Source: JAJXWB01 sp964634325 (lineage in GTDB: Bacteria > Pseudomonadota > Alphaproteobacteria > Rhizobiales > Beijerinckiaceae). Taken from it: 64,000 nucleotides of DNA. Shown here one piece after another: positions 52,020 through 61,036 of this stretch; position 1 is the first letter of the stretch, and every line of letters begins with the position of its first letter. Location of the stretch: positions 62,001 to 126,000 of the forward strand of contig CAZWJF010000004.1 of NCBI GenBank assembly GCA_964634325.1, given 5' to 3'. The notes below the pieces were generated by a model. It searched no databases and was not told where the DNA came from. It saw only the letters and a program-made list of their open reading frames with translations. Both the position numbers and the translations under genes were made by a program.

Positions 52020-54299
52020 ATGCCGAACGACGGATTCAAGGGCAAGATCGGCGCGACGATCAAGGACTCGCAACCGTGGTGGCCGGCGTCGGCCAAAGCG
52101 CCGGAGGGCGCGCCGAACATTCTGGTCGTCCTGTTCGACGACGTCGGCTTCTCCGACTTCGGCTGCTACGGCTCGTCGATCGCAACGCCGACGATCGACC
52201 GGCTGGCGGCCGAAGGGCTGCGTTACACAGGCTTTCATACGACAGCGATGTGCTCCACGACGCGCGCGGCGTTGCTGACGGGACGCAATCATCACGCCGT
52301 CGGCGTCGGCTGCCTCGCCAATTTCGATTCCGGTTATCCGGGCTATCGCGGCAAGATCGCCAAGGAGGCTGGCACGTTGGCGGAAATGCTGCGACCGCAC
52401 GGCTATCGCAGCTACATGATCGGCAAATGGCACGTGACGCCCCTGACGGAAAGCGGGGCGACCGGACCGTTCGACGGATGGCCGCTCGCGCGCGGCTTCG
52501 ACCGTTTCTACGGATTTCTCGACGCCGAGACCGACCAGTACGCGCCCGAACTCGTGCTCGACAATACGCATATCGAAGCGCCTGGCTCGTACGAGACGGG
52601 CTATCATCTGACCGCCGATCTCGTCGACCGCACGATCCGTTTCATCGCCGACCACATCGCCGATCGCGCCGACGAGCCGTGGCTCGCGTGGCTCGCGCTC
52701 GGCGCCTGCCATGCGCCGCATCAGGCGCCGAAAGAACTGATCGATTCCTACGACGCGCGGTTCAGCCACGGCTGGGACGAGGAGCGCGAGCGACGGCTGG
52801 CGCGCCAGAAGCAGACGGGCGTTGCGCCAGAGAACACCAACATGCCGCCGCGCAACGATTTCGTGCGCGCGTGGAACGATCATTCGGACGACGAGCGCCG
52901 GGTGTTCACACGTCTGCAGGGCGCCTACGCCGCCATGCTCGACCACGCGGATCGGCATCTCGCGCGACTCGTCGACTTTCTCGAACGAGCGGGCGTGCGC
53001 GACGACACGCTCATTCTCGTGCTGTCGGACAACGGCGCGAGTCAGGAGGGCGGGCCGCTCGGCATGCTGAACGCGATGGGCCCCTACAACTTCCGCTGGG
53101 AGTCGATCGAGGAGAAGAATCGGCTGATCGACATGATCGGCGGGCCGAAATCGCATTCGAATTTTCCGCTAGGCTGGGCGATGGCGTCGAACACGCCGCT
53201 GCGACGCTACAAGCAGAACACGCATGGCGGCGGCATCCGCGATCCGCTCGTCGTTTCCTGGCCGGCCGGCATTCCCGCGCGCGGCGAGTTGCGCCATCAG
53301 TTCGCACACGCCAGCGACCTCACGCCAACGCTGCTCGACATCATCGGCGTGGCGCCGCCGTCGGAAATCAACGGCGTGAAGCAGCAGCCGATGACCGGGG
53401 TCAGCTTCAAGACGAGCCTGTTCGATGCAAGCGCGCCATCCCGCGGCAAGCCACAATATTTCGAGATGTTCGGACATCGCGGGCTGTGGCGCGACGGCTG
53501 GAAGCTCGTCGCCTACCATCCGCCCGGCACGCCGTTCGAGAAGGACAAGTGGGAGTTGTTCCATCTCGACCGGGACTTTTCCGAGACCAAAGATCTGGCG
53601 GCGGAAAAGCCCGACCTTTTGAACGAGATGATCGCGCTCTGGTGGTCGGAAGCGCAGGCCAATCAGGTGCTGCCGCTCGACGATCGCTTTGGACCGCGGT
53701 TTGCGGAGACTGCGGCGCGGTTTCATGGGGCGCGCAGGAAGTTCACCTTCCATCGCGGCATGGGCCATGTGCCGACGGATGTCGCGCCTGACGTGCGCTC
53801 GCGCTCCTATTCGATCGAGGCGGACGTTCATGTGCCCGACGGCGGCGCAGAGGGCGTGCTGATCGCGCACGGCGACGCGACGTCGGGCTATACGCTCTAC
53901 ATGCGCGACGGCCGCCTTGTGCACGACCTCAACATCGGCGGGACGCATACAATCGTGTCGTCGGATCGCCCTGTGTCTGCGGGCGATCGAAAGCTCGGTC
54001 TGCGTGTGCGGCGGCTGACGAAAGTCGCGCCGCCGCAGATGGGCTTAGGGCAGGGGACGAGCCGCTACACGCTGCTGATCGACGGCGAAGAAGCGGGCTC
54101 GGTCGATACGCCGCTCGGCTTCGTCACGCTGATTTCGTGGTCGGGTCTGGATATCGGATTCGACCGTGGCAGTCCGGTCGGCGACTACGTCGCGCCCTTC
54201 GCCTTCTCAGGCGAGTTGCGCAAGGTGACCGTGATTATGGACGACGACCAGGCGCTGGACGGCGAAGCGGTCGGGAATACGGAAATGGCGCGGCAGTAG
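52020..54299 (+). CDS. Arylsulfatase (type I sulfatase family)
   Basis: A 759-residue sulfatase, without a signal peptide. Metal-binding Asp pair is in NILVVLFDDVGFSDFGCYG, the formylglycine site reads CSTTRAALLTGRNHH at about residues 78-92, KWHVTP and the C-terminal SDNGASQEGG follow. The canonical formylglycine motif is C-x-(P/A)-x-R; here the third position is Thr, so conversion by the maturase should be checked. The last 250 residues are an extra beta-rich domain typical of long bacterial arylsulfatases. Upstream AGAGGAAA supports the ATG at 52020; the frame opens much further upstream only by chance. Confidence 0.88.
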   Translation: MPNDGFKGKIGATIKDSQPWWPASAKAPEGAPNILVVLFDDVGFSDFGCYGSSIATPTIDRLAAEGLRYTGFHTTAMCSTTRAALLTGRNHHAVGVGCLANFDSGYPGYRGKIAKEAGTLAEMLRPHGYRSYMIGKWHVTPLTESGATGPFDGWPLARGFDRFYGFLDAETDQYAPELVLDNTHIEAPGSYETGYHLTADLVDRTIRFIADHIADRADEPWLAWLALGACHAPHQAPKELIDSYDARFSHGWDEERERRLARQKQTGVAPENTNMPPRNDFVRAWNDHSDDERRVFTRLQGAYAAMLDHADRHLARLVDFLERAGVRDDTLILVLSDNGASQEGGPLGMLNAMGPYNFRWESIEEKNRLIDMIGGPKSHSNFPLGWAMASNTPLRRYKQNTHGGGIRDPLVVSWPAGIPARGELRHQFAHASDLTPTLLDIIGVAPPSEINGVKQQPMTGVSFKTSLFDASAPSRGKPQYFEMFGHRGLWRDGWKLVAYHPPGTPFEKDKWELFHLDRDFSETKDLAAEKPDLLNEMIALWWSEAQANQVLPLDDRFGPRFAETAARFHGARRKFTFHRGMGHVPTDVAPDVRSRSYSIEADVHVPDGGAEGVLIAHGDATSGYTLYMRDGRLVHDLNIGGTHTIVSSDRPVSAGDRKLGLRVRRLTKVAPPQMGLGQGTSRYTLLIDGEEAGSVDTPLGFVTLISWSGLDIGFDRGSPVGDYVAPFAFSGELRKVTVIMDDDQALDGEAVGNTEMARQ

Positions 54300-54328
54300 C
54301 GAAGCGACCAGACGTGGCGGCGTCCTCG

Positions 54329-56623
54329 TCACATCCGCGCTTCCTTGCGCAAGGGCTCGACGGCCTTGGCCTCGGTCATGCCGAGGCGCGCGCGATAGAC
54401 GGTGAGGTTTTCCAGCACGCGCTGAACGTAATTGCGCGTCTCGGCGATCGGAATGCGCTCGATCCAGTCGATGGGGTCGACCGCGGCGTCGCGCGGATCG
54501 CCGTGCGCGGCGATCCACTCCTTCACGCGCTTGCCGCCGGCGTTGTAGGCGGCGAACGTCAGGATCAGCGAGTTGCGCTGCTCTTTGAGCAGATCGCCGA
54601 GGTGGGCAGCGCCGAGCTGCGCGTTGAACACCGGATCGCGCGTCATGCGGCTCGCCTCGAAGCCGACGCCGACGCGCCGCGCCGTCGAACGCGCGGTCGA
54701 GGCGATCATCTGCATCAGACCCATCGCGCCTGCGTGAGACACCGCTTTCGGATCGAAGGCGCTCTCCTGCCTCGCGATCGAATAAACGACCGGCAGCGAT
54801 GCTGAATTTTCGAACGGCGCAAAATTCGGCACGCCGTACAGCGGATAGGCCATGTCGTCGAACGGATGGCCGTTTTGCGCGGCGAGCTTGCCGAAGGTGA
54901 GCGCGACCTTGGCGTCGCGATCCTTGACGACGACCGCGCCGAGCGCGGCGATCTGCTCGGGCGCCTCGATCGTCTTGGCCGCCGCATAGACCAGCGGCAC
55001 GGCGAGATCCTTCGCGCCGGCCGCGTAGAGAAGCTCGATCGCGCGGATGCTTTCGGCGCGCGCCATGCCTTCCGCCGGGACAGGCGCGAGGCGTATCGGC
55101 TGGTCCTTGAGGCCGAGCCGCAGACGCGCGAGCTGCCCGTAGAAGGTCGCCGACTCCTTGCCCGCCGATTCATAGAAAGCCGATGCGTCCGCCTTGGCGG
55201 CCTCGGCCGCGCGGCCGCGCCAATAATACGCGCGCGCCCGAGAGATCGGCGTGCGGGCGAGCGCTATGGCCTTGTCGAAATGCGCGACGGCGACCTCGGG
55301 CGACTCGAGATAGCGCAGCGCGATCCAGCCGGCGTGGAATTCGGCCTCGATCTGGTGTTCGTTCTTCTCGGCGGCGTGCCCCGCGCAGATGCGATAGGCG
55401 GAAGCTGCGTCGCCCGCGTCGAGCAGCTTGCGCGCAAGCTCCCGGCGAACCTCCCACCATGCGTCGCCGTCGATGACGGCGGCAGGGTCGCGCGGCGCCG
55501 TCTGCATCAGCGCGCCGGCCTCGGCGAATTTCTTTGCGCGGACGAGATATTTGACTCTTGCGAACAGAAGTCCCGGATCGTTCTTCACGGTCGGGGGCGC
55601 ATCGGCGAAGGTCTTGTCGGTGGCCACGCCGCGCTCGGCGGCGGCGCGGATCTGTTCGAGCGCGGCGACGTCGGGGCCGGCGAGGCTTGCGGCCCGCAGG
55701 GCCGCGCTGGTTTCGCCGTCGTAAGTCAGCCGATCCGCGCGGCGCTTGCTGTCGGCCGCTGTCAGGACGGGGCCGAAGGATTTGCGCAGGATCGATTCCT
55801 GCGAGACGTTCAGATCGTCATCGCGCCAGATGCGGCGGGCGAGGTCGTTCGCGCGGGCCGCATCGCCCTTTTCGAGCAGCGCGACCGCCAGCGCGAGGCG
55901 CCCGGCCGGAGTTTCCGGCTGATGCGCGCGGAAGAAACCGATCACGACGTCAGCGGACGGATGCGCGGCGTAGAGGGCGCGCTCGGCGTGTCCCCGCAGC
56001 CACGCTTCCGCCGGCCAGCCAGGGTGGCCGTCGATGAAGCGCGCGATCCGGCGGTATCCGGCCTCGATCGGCTTCTGCCGCAGCAGCGCCCATTCGAGCG
56101 CCGTGGCGACCAGCGGGTCTTTGGCCTGCGCCGCGGCCGAGTCGCCAGCCGCCACGTCGCCGCGGCTGTAAGCGCTCAGGCCTTCGCGCAGGCCGGTCAG
56201 GTCGACGCCGAGACCGGCGGCCGGATCGACGACGCCTTCGGGGTAGGCCGGGTCCGGCTGGCGCGCATACGCGCTGACCAGCGGCGGGTCGAGTTCGGTG
56301 AACCGGCGCTTTGGCGCCTCCGGCGCGGTCCGATCGATCGCGGCGGCGGCGTCGAGCGGCTCGGGCCTCTCGGGCGGAGGAAGGCCGAGATTGGCGTGGC
56401 GGGCGTCAGCAGGGTCGAACACGAAACTGGCCGACGGGGGAACGGCCTGCGCCGCGCGCTGCGGTTCGTCAGTCGGGGGCGTGTCGCGCTCGAGACGCCC
56501 CAGCGCGACGGGGGTCAGGCAACCGACGGACACAATCGAGGCCGCAAAAACGCGCCGCGCCCAGACGCCCGTCCATTGCTCCGAACTGCCCGGATCCTTC
56601 GTCACCCGACGAACGCTCCCCAT
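54329..56623 (-). CDS. Soluble lytic transglycosylase
   Basis: A 764-residue periplasmic murein lyase of the Slt70 type. An N-terminal signal/anchor (VFAASIVSVGCLTPVAL) and a Pro-rich linker lead to a long helical superhelix (about 130-580), then the catalytic SLT domain with IARQESAFDPKAVSHAGAMGLMQM, catalytic Glu in RQES. AYNAGGKRVKEWI and the final RNYVQRVLENLTVYRARL complete the domain. It is divergent from dapA, a synteny common in Rhizobiales. Convergent with the arylsulfatase (29 bases). Confidence 0.92.
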   Translation of the reverse strand: MGSVRRVTKDPGSSEQWTGVWARRVFAASIVSVGCLTPVALGRLERDTPPTDEPQRAAQAVPPSASFVFDPADARHANLGLPPPERPEPLDAAAAIDRTAPEAPKRRFTELDPPLVSAYARQPDPAYPEGVVDPAAGLGVDLTGLREGLSAYSRGDVAAGDSAAAQAKDPLVATALEWALLRQKPIEAGYRRIARFIDGHPGWPAEAWLRGHAERALYAAHPSADVVIGFFRAHQPETPAGRLALAVALLEKGDAARANDLARRIWRDDDLNVSQESILRKSFGPVLTAADSKRRADRLTYDGETSAALRAASLAGPDVAALEQIRAAAERGVATDKTFADAPPTVKNDPGLLFARVKYLVRAKKFAEAGALMQTAPRDPAAVIDGDAWWEVRRELARKLLDAGDAASAYRICAGHAAEKNEHQIEAEFHAGWIALRYLESPEVAVAHFDKAIALARTPISRARAYYWRGRAAEAAKADASAFYESAGKESATFYGQLARLRLGLKDQPIRLAPVPAEGMARAESIRAIELLYAAGAKDLAVPLVYAAAKTIEAPEQIAALGAVVVKDRDAKVALTFGKLAAQNGHPFDDMAYPLYGVPNFAPFENSASLPVVYSIARQESAFDPKAVSHAGAMGLMQMIASTARSTARRVGVGFEASRMTRDPVFNAQLGAAHLGDLLKEQRNSLILTFAAYNAGGKRVKEWIAAHGDPRDAAVDPIDWIERIPIAETRNYVQRVLENLTVYRARLGMTEAKAVEPLRKEARM

Positions 56624-56807
56624 TTCCCAAACGAAAGTGACTGCGGACGATTAACGAAACGATAACCATCCCGGGCCGGCCGCTGCGCCCGTCGGCCGGC
56701 GGGCGCCCCTTTTCGGCGCGGCGCGCAGCGGTTATGTGTCATCCTCCAGATAAAACGGGGAATGCGGCGTCGATTGGGCGGAGCCGCAGGCAATTCGGGA
56801 CGCAGCG

Positions 56808-57701
56808 ATGAGCGCCAGAGCGAATTTCAGGGGATCGATGCCGGCGCTGGTGACGCCGTTCAAGGACGGCGCGGTCGACGAAGACGCCTATCGCAAGCTG
56901 ATCAACTGGCAGATCGAGAGCGGCCAGCACGGGCTTGTGCCGGTCGGCACGACCGGCGAGAGCCCGACGCTGTCGCACGCCGAGCATCACCGCGTCGTCG
57001 AAATCTGTATCGCCGAGGCGCGCGGCCGCGTGCCCGTGATCGCGGGGGCGGGCTCCAACAATACGCATGAGGCGGTGGAACTGGCCAAGCACGCGGAGAA
57101 GGCCGGCGCCGATGGCGTGCTGATCGTGACGCCCTATTACAACAAGCCCAATCAGGAAGGGCTGTACCAGCACTTCAAGGCGATCGACGCGGCGATCGGC
57201 ATCCCGATCGTCATCTACAACATCCCGCCGCGCTCGGTGATCGATATGTCGATCGATACGATGAAGCGCTGCTACGAACTGAAGAACGTCGTGGGCGTGA
57301 AGGACGCGACCGGCAATATCGGCCGCATCTCGCTGCAGCGGCAAGCGATGGGGCCGGAGTTCATCCAGATGTCGGGCGACGACATCACCGCGCTGTCCTG
57401 CATGGCGGCCGGTGCGCATGGCTGCATTTCGGTGGTCGCGAACGTCGCGCCGAAGCCCACGGCCGAGCTGATGGAAGCCTGTTTCGCCGGCAAGTTCGAC
57501 GAGGCGCTGAAGATTCAGGACAGGCTCGTCCCGCTGCATGCGGCGACCTTCCTCGAAGCGGGCGTCACCGGCGCCAAGACGGGCCTGTCGTTTCTCGGGC
57601 GCGTTGCGGAAGAGGTTCGCCTTCCGCTCGTGCCGTCGACGGAGGCCACAAAAAAGGCGATCCGTGCTGCGATGGTCCACGCTGGCGTCCTGAACGCTTG
57701 A
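56808..57701 (+). CDS. dapA: 4-hydroxy-tetrahydrodipicolinate synthase
   Basis: A 297-residue class I aldolase making the diaminopimelate and lysine precursor from pyruvate and aspartate semialdehyde. GTTGESPTLSHAEH near residues 44-57, the catalytic Tyr in VIYNIPPRSV, and Schiff-base Lys in VVGVKDATGNI near residue 164 are present. SGDDITALSCMAAGAHGCISV follows. Length is standard. The gene is followed by a palindromic repeat and then smpB. Confidence 0.95.
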   Translation: MSARANFRGSMPALVTPFKDGAVDEDAYRKLINWQIESGQHGLVPVGTTGESPTLSHAEHHRVVEICIAEARGRVPVIAGAGSNNTHEAVELAKHAEKAGADGVLIVTPYYNKPNQEGLYQHFKAIDAAIGIPIVIYNIPPRSVIDMSIDTMKRCYELKNVVGVKDATGNIGRISLQRQAMGPEFIQMSGDDITALSCMAAGAHGCISVVANVAPKPTAELMEACFAGKFDEALKIQDRLVPLHAATFLEAGVTGAKTGLSFLGRVAEEVRLPLVPSTEATKKAIRAAMVHAGVLNA

Positions 57702-57713
57702 GACGCATCCGTC

Positions 57714-57733
57714 ATTCCCGCGAAAGCGGGAAT
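57714..57733. repeat. Intergenic palindrome ATTCCCGC-gaaa-GCGGGAAT
   Basis: A perfect 8-base-pair stem and GAAA loop between dapA and smpB. This is the core of a short interspersed palindrome found in many proteobacteria. It may also attenuate transcription between the genes. Confidence 0.7.
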
Positions 57734-57797
57734 TCCGTCCCACGCGGCTCCTGAACGCCCGCCTGCGCGGGTATGATATTCGAGCTGGAAAGCCGCC

Positions 57798-58274
57798 TTG
57801 GCCGAAAAACCCAAATCCAACTTCAAGGTCGCCTCGGACAACCGCAAGGCCCGGTACAATTACGAGATCGGCGACAAGATCGAGGCCGGGCTCGTTCTGA
57901 CCGGCACGGAAGTGAAATCGCTCCGCACCGGCAAGGCGACGATCGCGGAGAGCTACGCGAGCGTCGATCGGGACGGCGAAATGTGGCTCGTCAACGCGAC
58001 CATCCCGGAATACGGCGGCGGCAATCGCTTCAATCACGAGCCGAAACGCCCGCGCAAACTGCTGCTCAAGCAACGTGAGATCGCGCGGCTGTCGCAGGCG
58101 GTTCAGCGCGAGGGCATGACGCTCGTGCCGCTGCGCGTCTATTTCAACGATCGCGGCCGCGCCAAGATCGAGATCGCGATCGCCCGCGGCAAGCAGTTGC
58201 ACGACAAGCGCGAGACCGAGAAGAAGCGGGACTGGGCGCGCGAAAAGGGTAGATTGTTGCGCGATCGCGGGTGA
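57798..58274 (+). CDS. smpB: SsrA-binding protein
   Basis: A 158-residue tmRNA-binding protein that brings tmRNA to stalled ribosomes. The family sequence is clear: VASDNRKARYNYEIGDKIEAGLVLTGTEVKSLRTGKA, then LLLKQREIARLSQAVQREGMTLVPL and a basic C-terminal tail (KRETEKKRDWAREKGRLL). It starts at TTG (57798) with GGAA ten bases upstream; no ATG or GTG fits. The tmRNA gene is not in the window. Confidence 0.95.
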   Translation: MAEKPKSNFKVASDNRKARYNYEIGDKIEAGLVLTGTEVKSLRTGKATIAESYASVDRDGEMWLVNATIPEYGGGNRFNHEPKRPRKLLLKQREIARLSQAVQREGMTLVPLRVYFNDRGRAKIEIAIARGKQLHDKRETEKKRDWAREKGRLLRDRG

Positions 58275-58301
58275 GCCGGGCGCTGGTATTGGAGGCGAGT
58301 C

Positions 58302-58829
58302 TTGCAGGGCGTGGAAACGAATTCTTCTCAGCCTGTTATCCCCGGGCGTGCATGCGGCGCTTGCACGCTGTGCTGCAAGGTCTACGACATTCCTGAAGCC
58401 GAATCCGTGGCAGGCGCCTGGTGTCGCCATTGCACGCCAGGCAAAGGGTGCAACATTTGGGAAAACCGGCCGAAATTGTGTCGAGATTTCAATTGCATGT
58501 GGCTGACACAAGCTTGGCTCGGTCCTGAATGGAAACCAGATCGCGCCAGAATGGTCATCACCACGGACCCGCTGAATCGATTCTTGCAGTTTCAGGTTGA
58601 TCCCGGATTTCCAAACGCTTGGAAGCGCGAACCTTACTATTCCACCATAAAACGTTGGGCGGACGAAGGTCTCAAACACAAGCGTTATACGCTCATATAT
58701 CACAATCGATTGACGACCTTGGTTCTTCCGGACCGCGAAGAGCCCCTTGGCGTCGTCAATATCGGCGATACGCTTCGCGTGACAATAGGAAGGACCGGTC
58801 GCCTTGAAGCCAAGGTCGAGCGCGCCTGA
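58302..58829 (+). CDS. YkgJ-like cysteine-cluster protein
   Basis: A 175-residue protein with an N-terminal Cys cluster: CGACTLCCKVYDIPE, AGAWCRHCTPGKGCNIWENRPKLCRDFNCMW, eight to nine Cys in 60 residues, the YkgJ/Fe-S or zinc-binding pattern. The rest is mixed alpha/beta. The start is a TTG at 58302 with GGAGG six bases before. Its GC content is visibly lower than that of its neighbours and its codon use is more mixed, hinting at a recent arrival. Function unknown. Confidence 0.75.
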   Translation: MQGVETNSSQPVIPGRACGACTLCCKVYDIPEAESVAGAWCRHCTPGKGCNIWENRPKLCRDFNCMWLTQAWLGPEWKPDRARMVITTDPLNRFLQFQVDPGFPNAWKREPYYSTIKRWADEGLKHKRYTLIYHNRLTTLVLPDREEPLGVVNIGDTLRVTIGRTGRLEAKVERA

Positions 58830-58838
58830 ACGCCAAGA

Positions 58839-59141
58839 TTACGCGCCGGACTTGCGCGACTCCCGCTTCACTTCGCACACCTGCAACTTGTATTCCGTGT
58901 AGAATTCAGCGCGTCCCTGCCGTTGCGCCGAGCGGTGCTCGGCATGCTCCGCCCAGGCGCGATGCGACTCCCAGTCGGCGAACTCGACGATCGTGACGCG
59001 TTCGCCGTCGTCCGCCGTGAAAACCTTGTGCGAGAGGTAGCCGGGCATCTGCCGGGCGAGTTCGCTCATGCGCGCGGCCATTGGATCGTAGGACTGCTTC
59101 GCATCGGGCTTCAGGCGCGAACGAAAGACCGTAACGATCAT
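58839..59141 (-). CDS. Antibiotic biosynthesis monooxygenase (ABM) domain protein
   Basis: A 100-residue ferredoxin-like fold protein of the ABM family, which includes quinol and haem-handling monooxygenases. Strand MIVTVFRSRLKP, helix MSELARQMPGYLSHKVF, then VTIVEFADWESHRAWAEHAEH and a last strand EFYTEYKLQVCEV match the family. No active residues are diagnostic. GGAG precedes the ATG at 59141. It converges with the YkgJ-like gene. Confidence 0.8.
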   Translation of the reverse strand: MIVTVFRSRLKPDAKQSYDPMAARMSELARQMPGYLSHKVFTADDGERVTIVEFADWESHRAWAEHAEHRSAQRQGRAEFYTEYKLQVCEVKRESRKSGA

Positions 59142-59206
59142 GGGCGGCTCCAGCTTTCCGGGGAGACGCCGATTTTAGCCGGCCGAGCGGCGAACGCCAG
59201 CGCCCG

Positions 59207-60325
59207 TCAGGGACGTGCGGCGGCCGGCGCGGCGCCTCCAATCGGACCGGGAAGGAGGAGCGACTGGGCCTTGCGGGTGACGGGCTTTTCGATCCAGCGA
59301 TAAATGGCGAGCGCAAGCGCCACGGACGCCAGGGTGGATACGACGACGAGCGGCCAGTACCCGAGCGAACGGTCGAGATGTCCGGCGAGCCAGAGCTTGC
59401 GCAGTACGATGATCGCCAGCGGATGAAACAGATACAGGGCGTAGGAGGCGTCGCCGACCTTGGCCGCCGCCTGCATCAGGCGACCCGATGTCATCGCCGG
59501 CGCGCGGAGCGTCGCCGCCGCGAAGATCGCCGCCATCGGCAGCCCCCAGGAGAGCAGACGAAGGAAGCCGTTCGGATCGACCGCGTCGTAGGGCTCGGCC
59601 GCAGAGTTCATCGGATCGAGCGCGAGTGCGACGAGAGCTGCGAACACGAGCGCGAACGAGATGGGCGAGGGAAGTCGCAAGCCGCGACGATAGGCGAGCG
59701 CGAGCCCCATGCCGAGGGCGAATTCCAGAACGATCGGATCGCTCCAGTAGGCGAGCGCCACGTTATGCGGCGCGGCGAGCGCGTTGAAAGCGACGAGCGC
59801 CGCAAGGGTCATGGCGACGCCGGCGACCGCACGCGTGCGCGGCAGCCAGATGAAACAGGCGAAGACGACGTAGAAGAACATTTCGTATTCGAGCGTCCAG
59901 CCCAGCGAATGCACCGGGCGCGGCGCGCCGTCCAGAGTGCGCGGCCAGGGAAAGAACGCGAAGGACGAGACGATTTCGCCGAGCGTCGGCGGAAGGGCCT
60001 TTCCGGCCGCCGCGCCTCGCAGCGCGGCGAACAGAAAGACCGCCGTGGCGAGCCAGTACATCGGCACGATGCGCGCGATGCGGCGACCCATGAATTGCAT
60101 CGCGCCGCCGGGCGCCGCGAACATCTTCTCCGAAGCGAAGACCATCACGAAGCCCGAGACGACAAAGAACAGGTCGACGCCGGAAGCCCAGGGCAGGGGG
60201 AATATACGGTTGAAGCTCGCGCCGGACTCGAGCGCGGTGCGGCCTGCGTCGTTCTGGGCGTGCGCAAACACGACCATGAGCGCGGCGAGCGCACGAAGCG
60301 CCTGAATCGACAATAGATGCTGCAT
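59207..60325 (-). CDS. Acyltransferase family 3 membrane protein
   Basis: A 372-residue integral membrane protein of the acyltransferase 3 (OafA/NodX-like) family, which O-acylates sugars or peptides of envelope polymers. Conserved elements: SIQALRALAALMVVFAHAQND at the N-terminus with the His, SGFVMVFASEK near residue 56, GRRIARIVPMYWL, and SLGWTLEYEMFFYVVFA. About ten hydrophobic segments. Substrate unknown. It is the last of three minus-strand genes. Confidence 0.88.
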   Translation of the reverse strand: MQHLLSIQALRALAALMVVFAHAQNDAGRTALESGASFNRIFPLPWASGVDLFFVVSGFVMVFASEKMFAAPGGAMQFMGRRIARIVPMYWLATAVFLFAALRGAAAGKALPPTLGEIVSSFAFFPWPRTLDGAPRPVHSLGWTLEYEMFFYVVFACFIWLPRTRAVAGVAMTLAALVAFNALAAPHNVALAYWSDPIVLEFALGMGLALAYRRGLRLPSPISFALVFAALVALALDPMNSAAEPYDAVDPNGFLRLLSWGLPMAAIFAAATLRAPAMTSGRLMQAAAKVGDASYALYLFHPLAIIVLRKLWLAGHLDRSLGYWPLVVVSTLASVALALAIYRWIEKPVTRKAQSLLLPGPIGGAAPAAARP

Positions 60326-60362
60326 TGGCCCTCGTTTGGCCGAGCAGCAAAGCAGAGCGCGC

Positions 60363-61034
60363 TTAACGCCGCTTTACCGGGGCTGCGTCGACCAGGGCGC
60401 GCGCCCGGGCGAAGACAGCGCGGAACATGTCTGGCGTCAGCACCCGGGTGTTCGTGTTGTAGCGGGAGCAGTGATAGCTATCGATCAGGGTCGCCGGTCC
60501 GTTCGGACCATCGATCGCAAACTCCGCGCCGTGCGCAAAGGGGAGGGCGGACAGGCGCCCGCCCACCGCGCGAACGACGCTCTCGTGCGCGACCCGCCCC
60601 AGCGCGACGACGACCCGCAGCGCCGGCATCTCTTCCAGCGCGGCTGCGAGGTAGGGCCGGCAATGCGCCATTTCGACCGGCAGCGGCTTGTTCTGCGGGG
60701 GCACGCATCGCACCGCGTTGACAATTGCGGCGTCTTTCAAGCGCAGACCGTCGTCGATCCGCGCCTTGTAGACGCCGGTCGCAAAGCCAAACTCGCCGAG
60801 CGTTCCGTAGAGCAGGTCGCCTGCGTAGTCGCCGGTGAACGGCCGTCCGGTGCGATTGGCGCCCTGCAGGCCGGGGGCGAGGCCCACGATCAGCAGGCGC
60901 GCCGACGGTTCGCCGAACGGCGGCACCGGCGCGTTGAACCAGTCAGGCGCGCGCACGACCGCTTCGCGCCGGAACGCGACGAGGCGTTCGCAGCGCGGAC
61001 AGGCGCGGTCTGGGCAGGCCCGAGCCGAAAACAA
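60363..61034 (-). CDS. Uracil-DNA glycosylase, family 5 (UdgB-like)
   Basis: A 223-residue uracil-DNA glycosylase family protein, best fitting family 5. Motif 1 reads GLAPGLQGANRTGRPFTGD at about residues 52-70 and motif 2 is SYHCSRYNTNTRVLT near residues 187-201. Cys residues at the N-terminus (ACPDRACPRC) and in VNAVRCVPPQNKP supply a 4Fe-4S cluster. It removes uracil, hypoxanthine and other damaged bases. The start is a TTG at 61034, two bases after the NYN gene stop, so the genes are coupled. Confidence 0.88.
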   Translation of the reverse strand: MFSARACPDRACPRCERLVAFRREAVVRAPDWFNAPVPPFGEPSARLLIVGLAPGLQGANRTGRPFTGDYAGDLLYGTLGEFGFATGVYKARIDDGLRLKDAAIVNAVRCVPPQNKPLPVEMAHCRPYLAAALEEMPALRVVVALGRVAHESVVRAVGGRLSALPFAHGAEFAIDGPNGPATLIDSYHCSRYNTNTRVLTPDMFRAVFARARALVDAAPVKRR

Positions 61035-61036
61035 AG

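Noticed and set aside
56739..58703. Minus-strand frame of 654 codons opposite dapA and smpB
   Set aside because: It is antisense to two certain genes and includes a translated copy of the intergenic palindrome.
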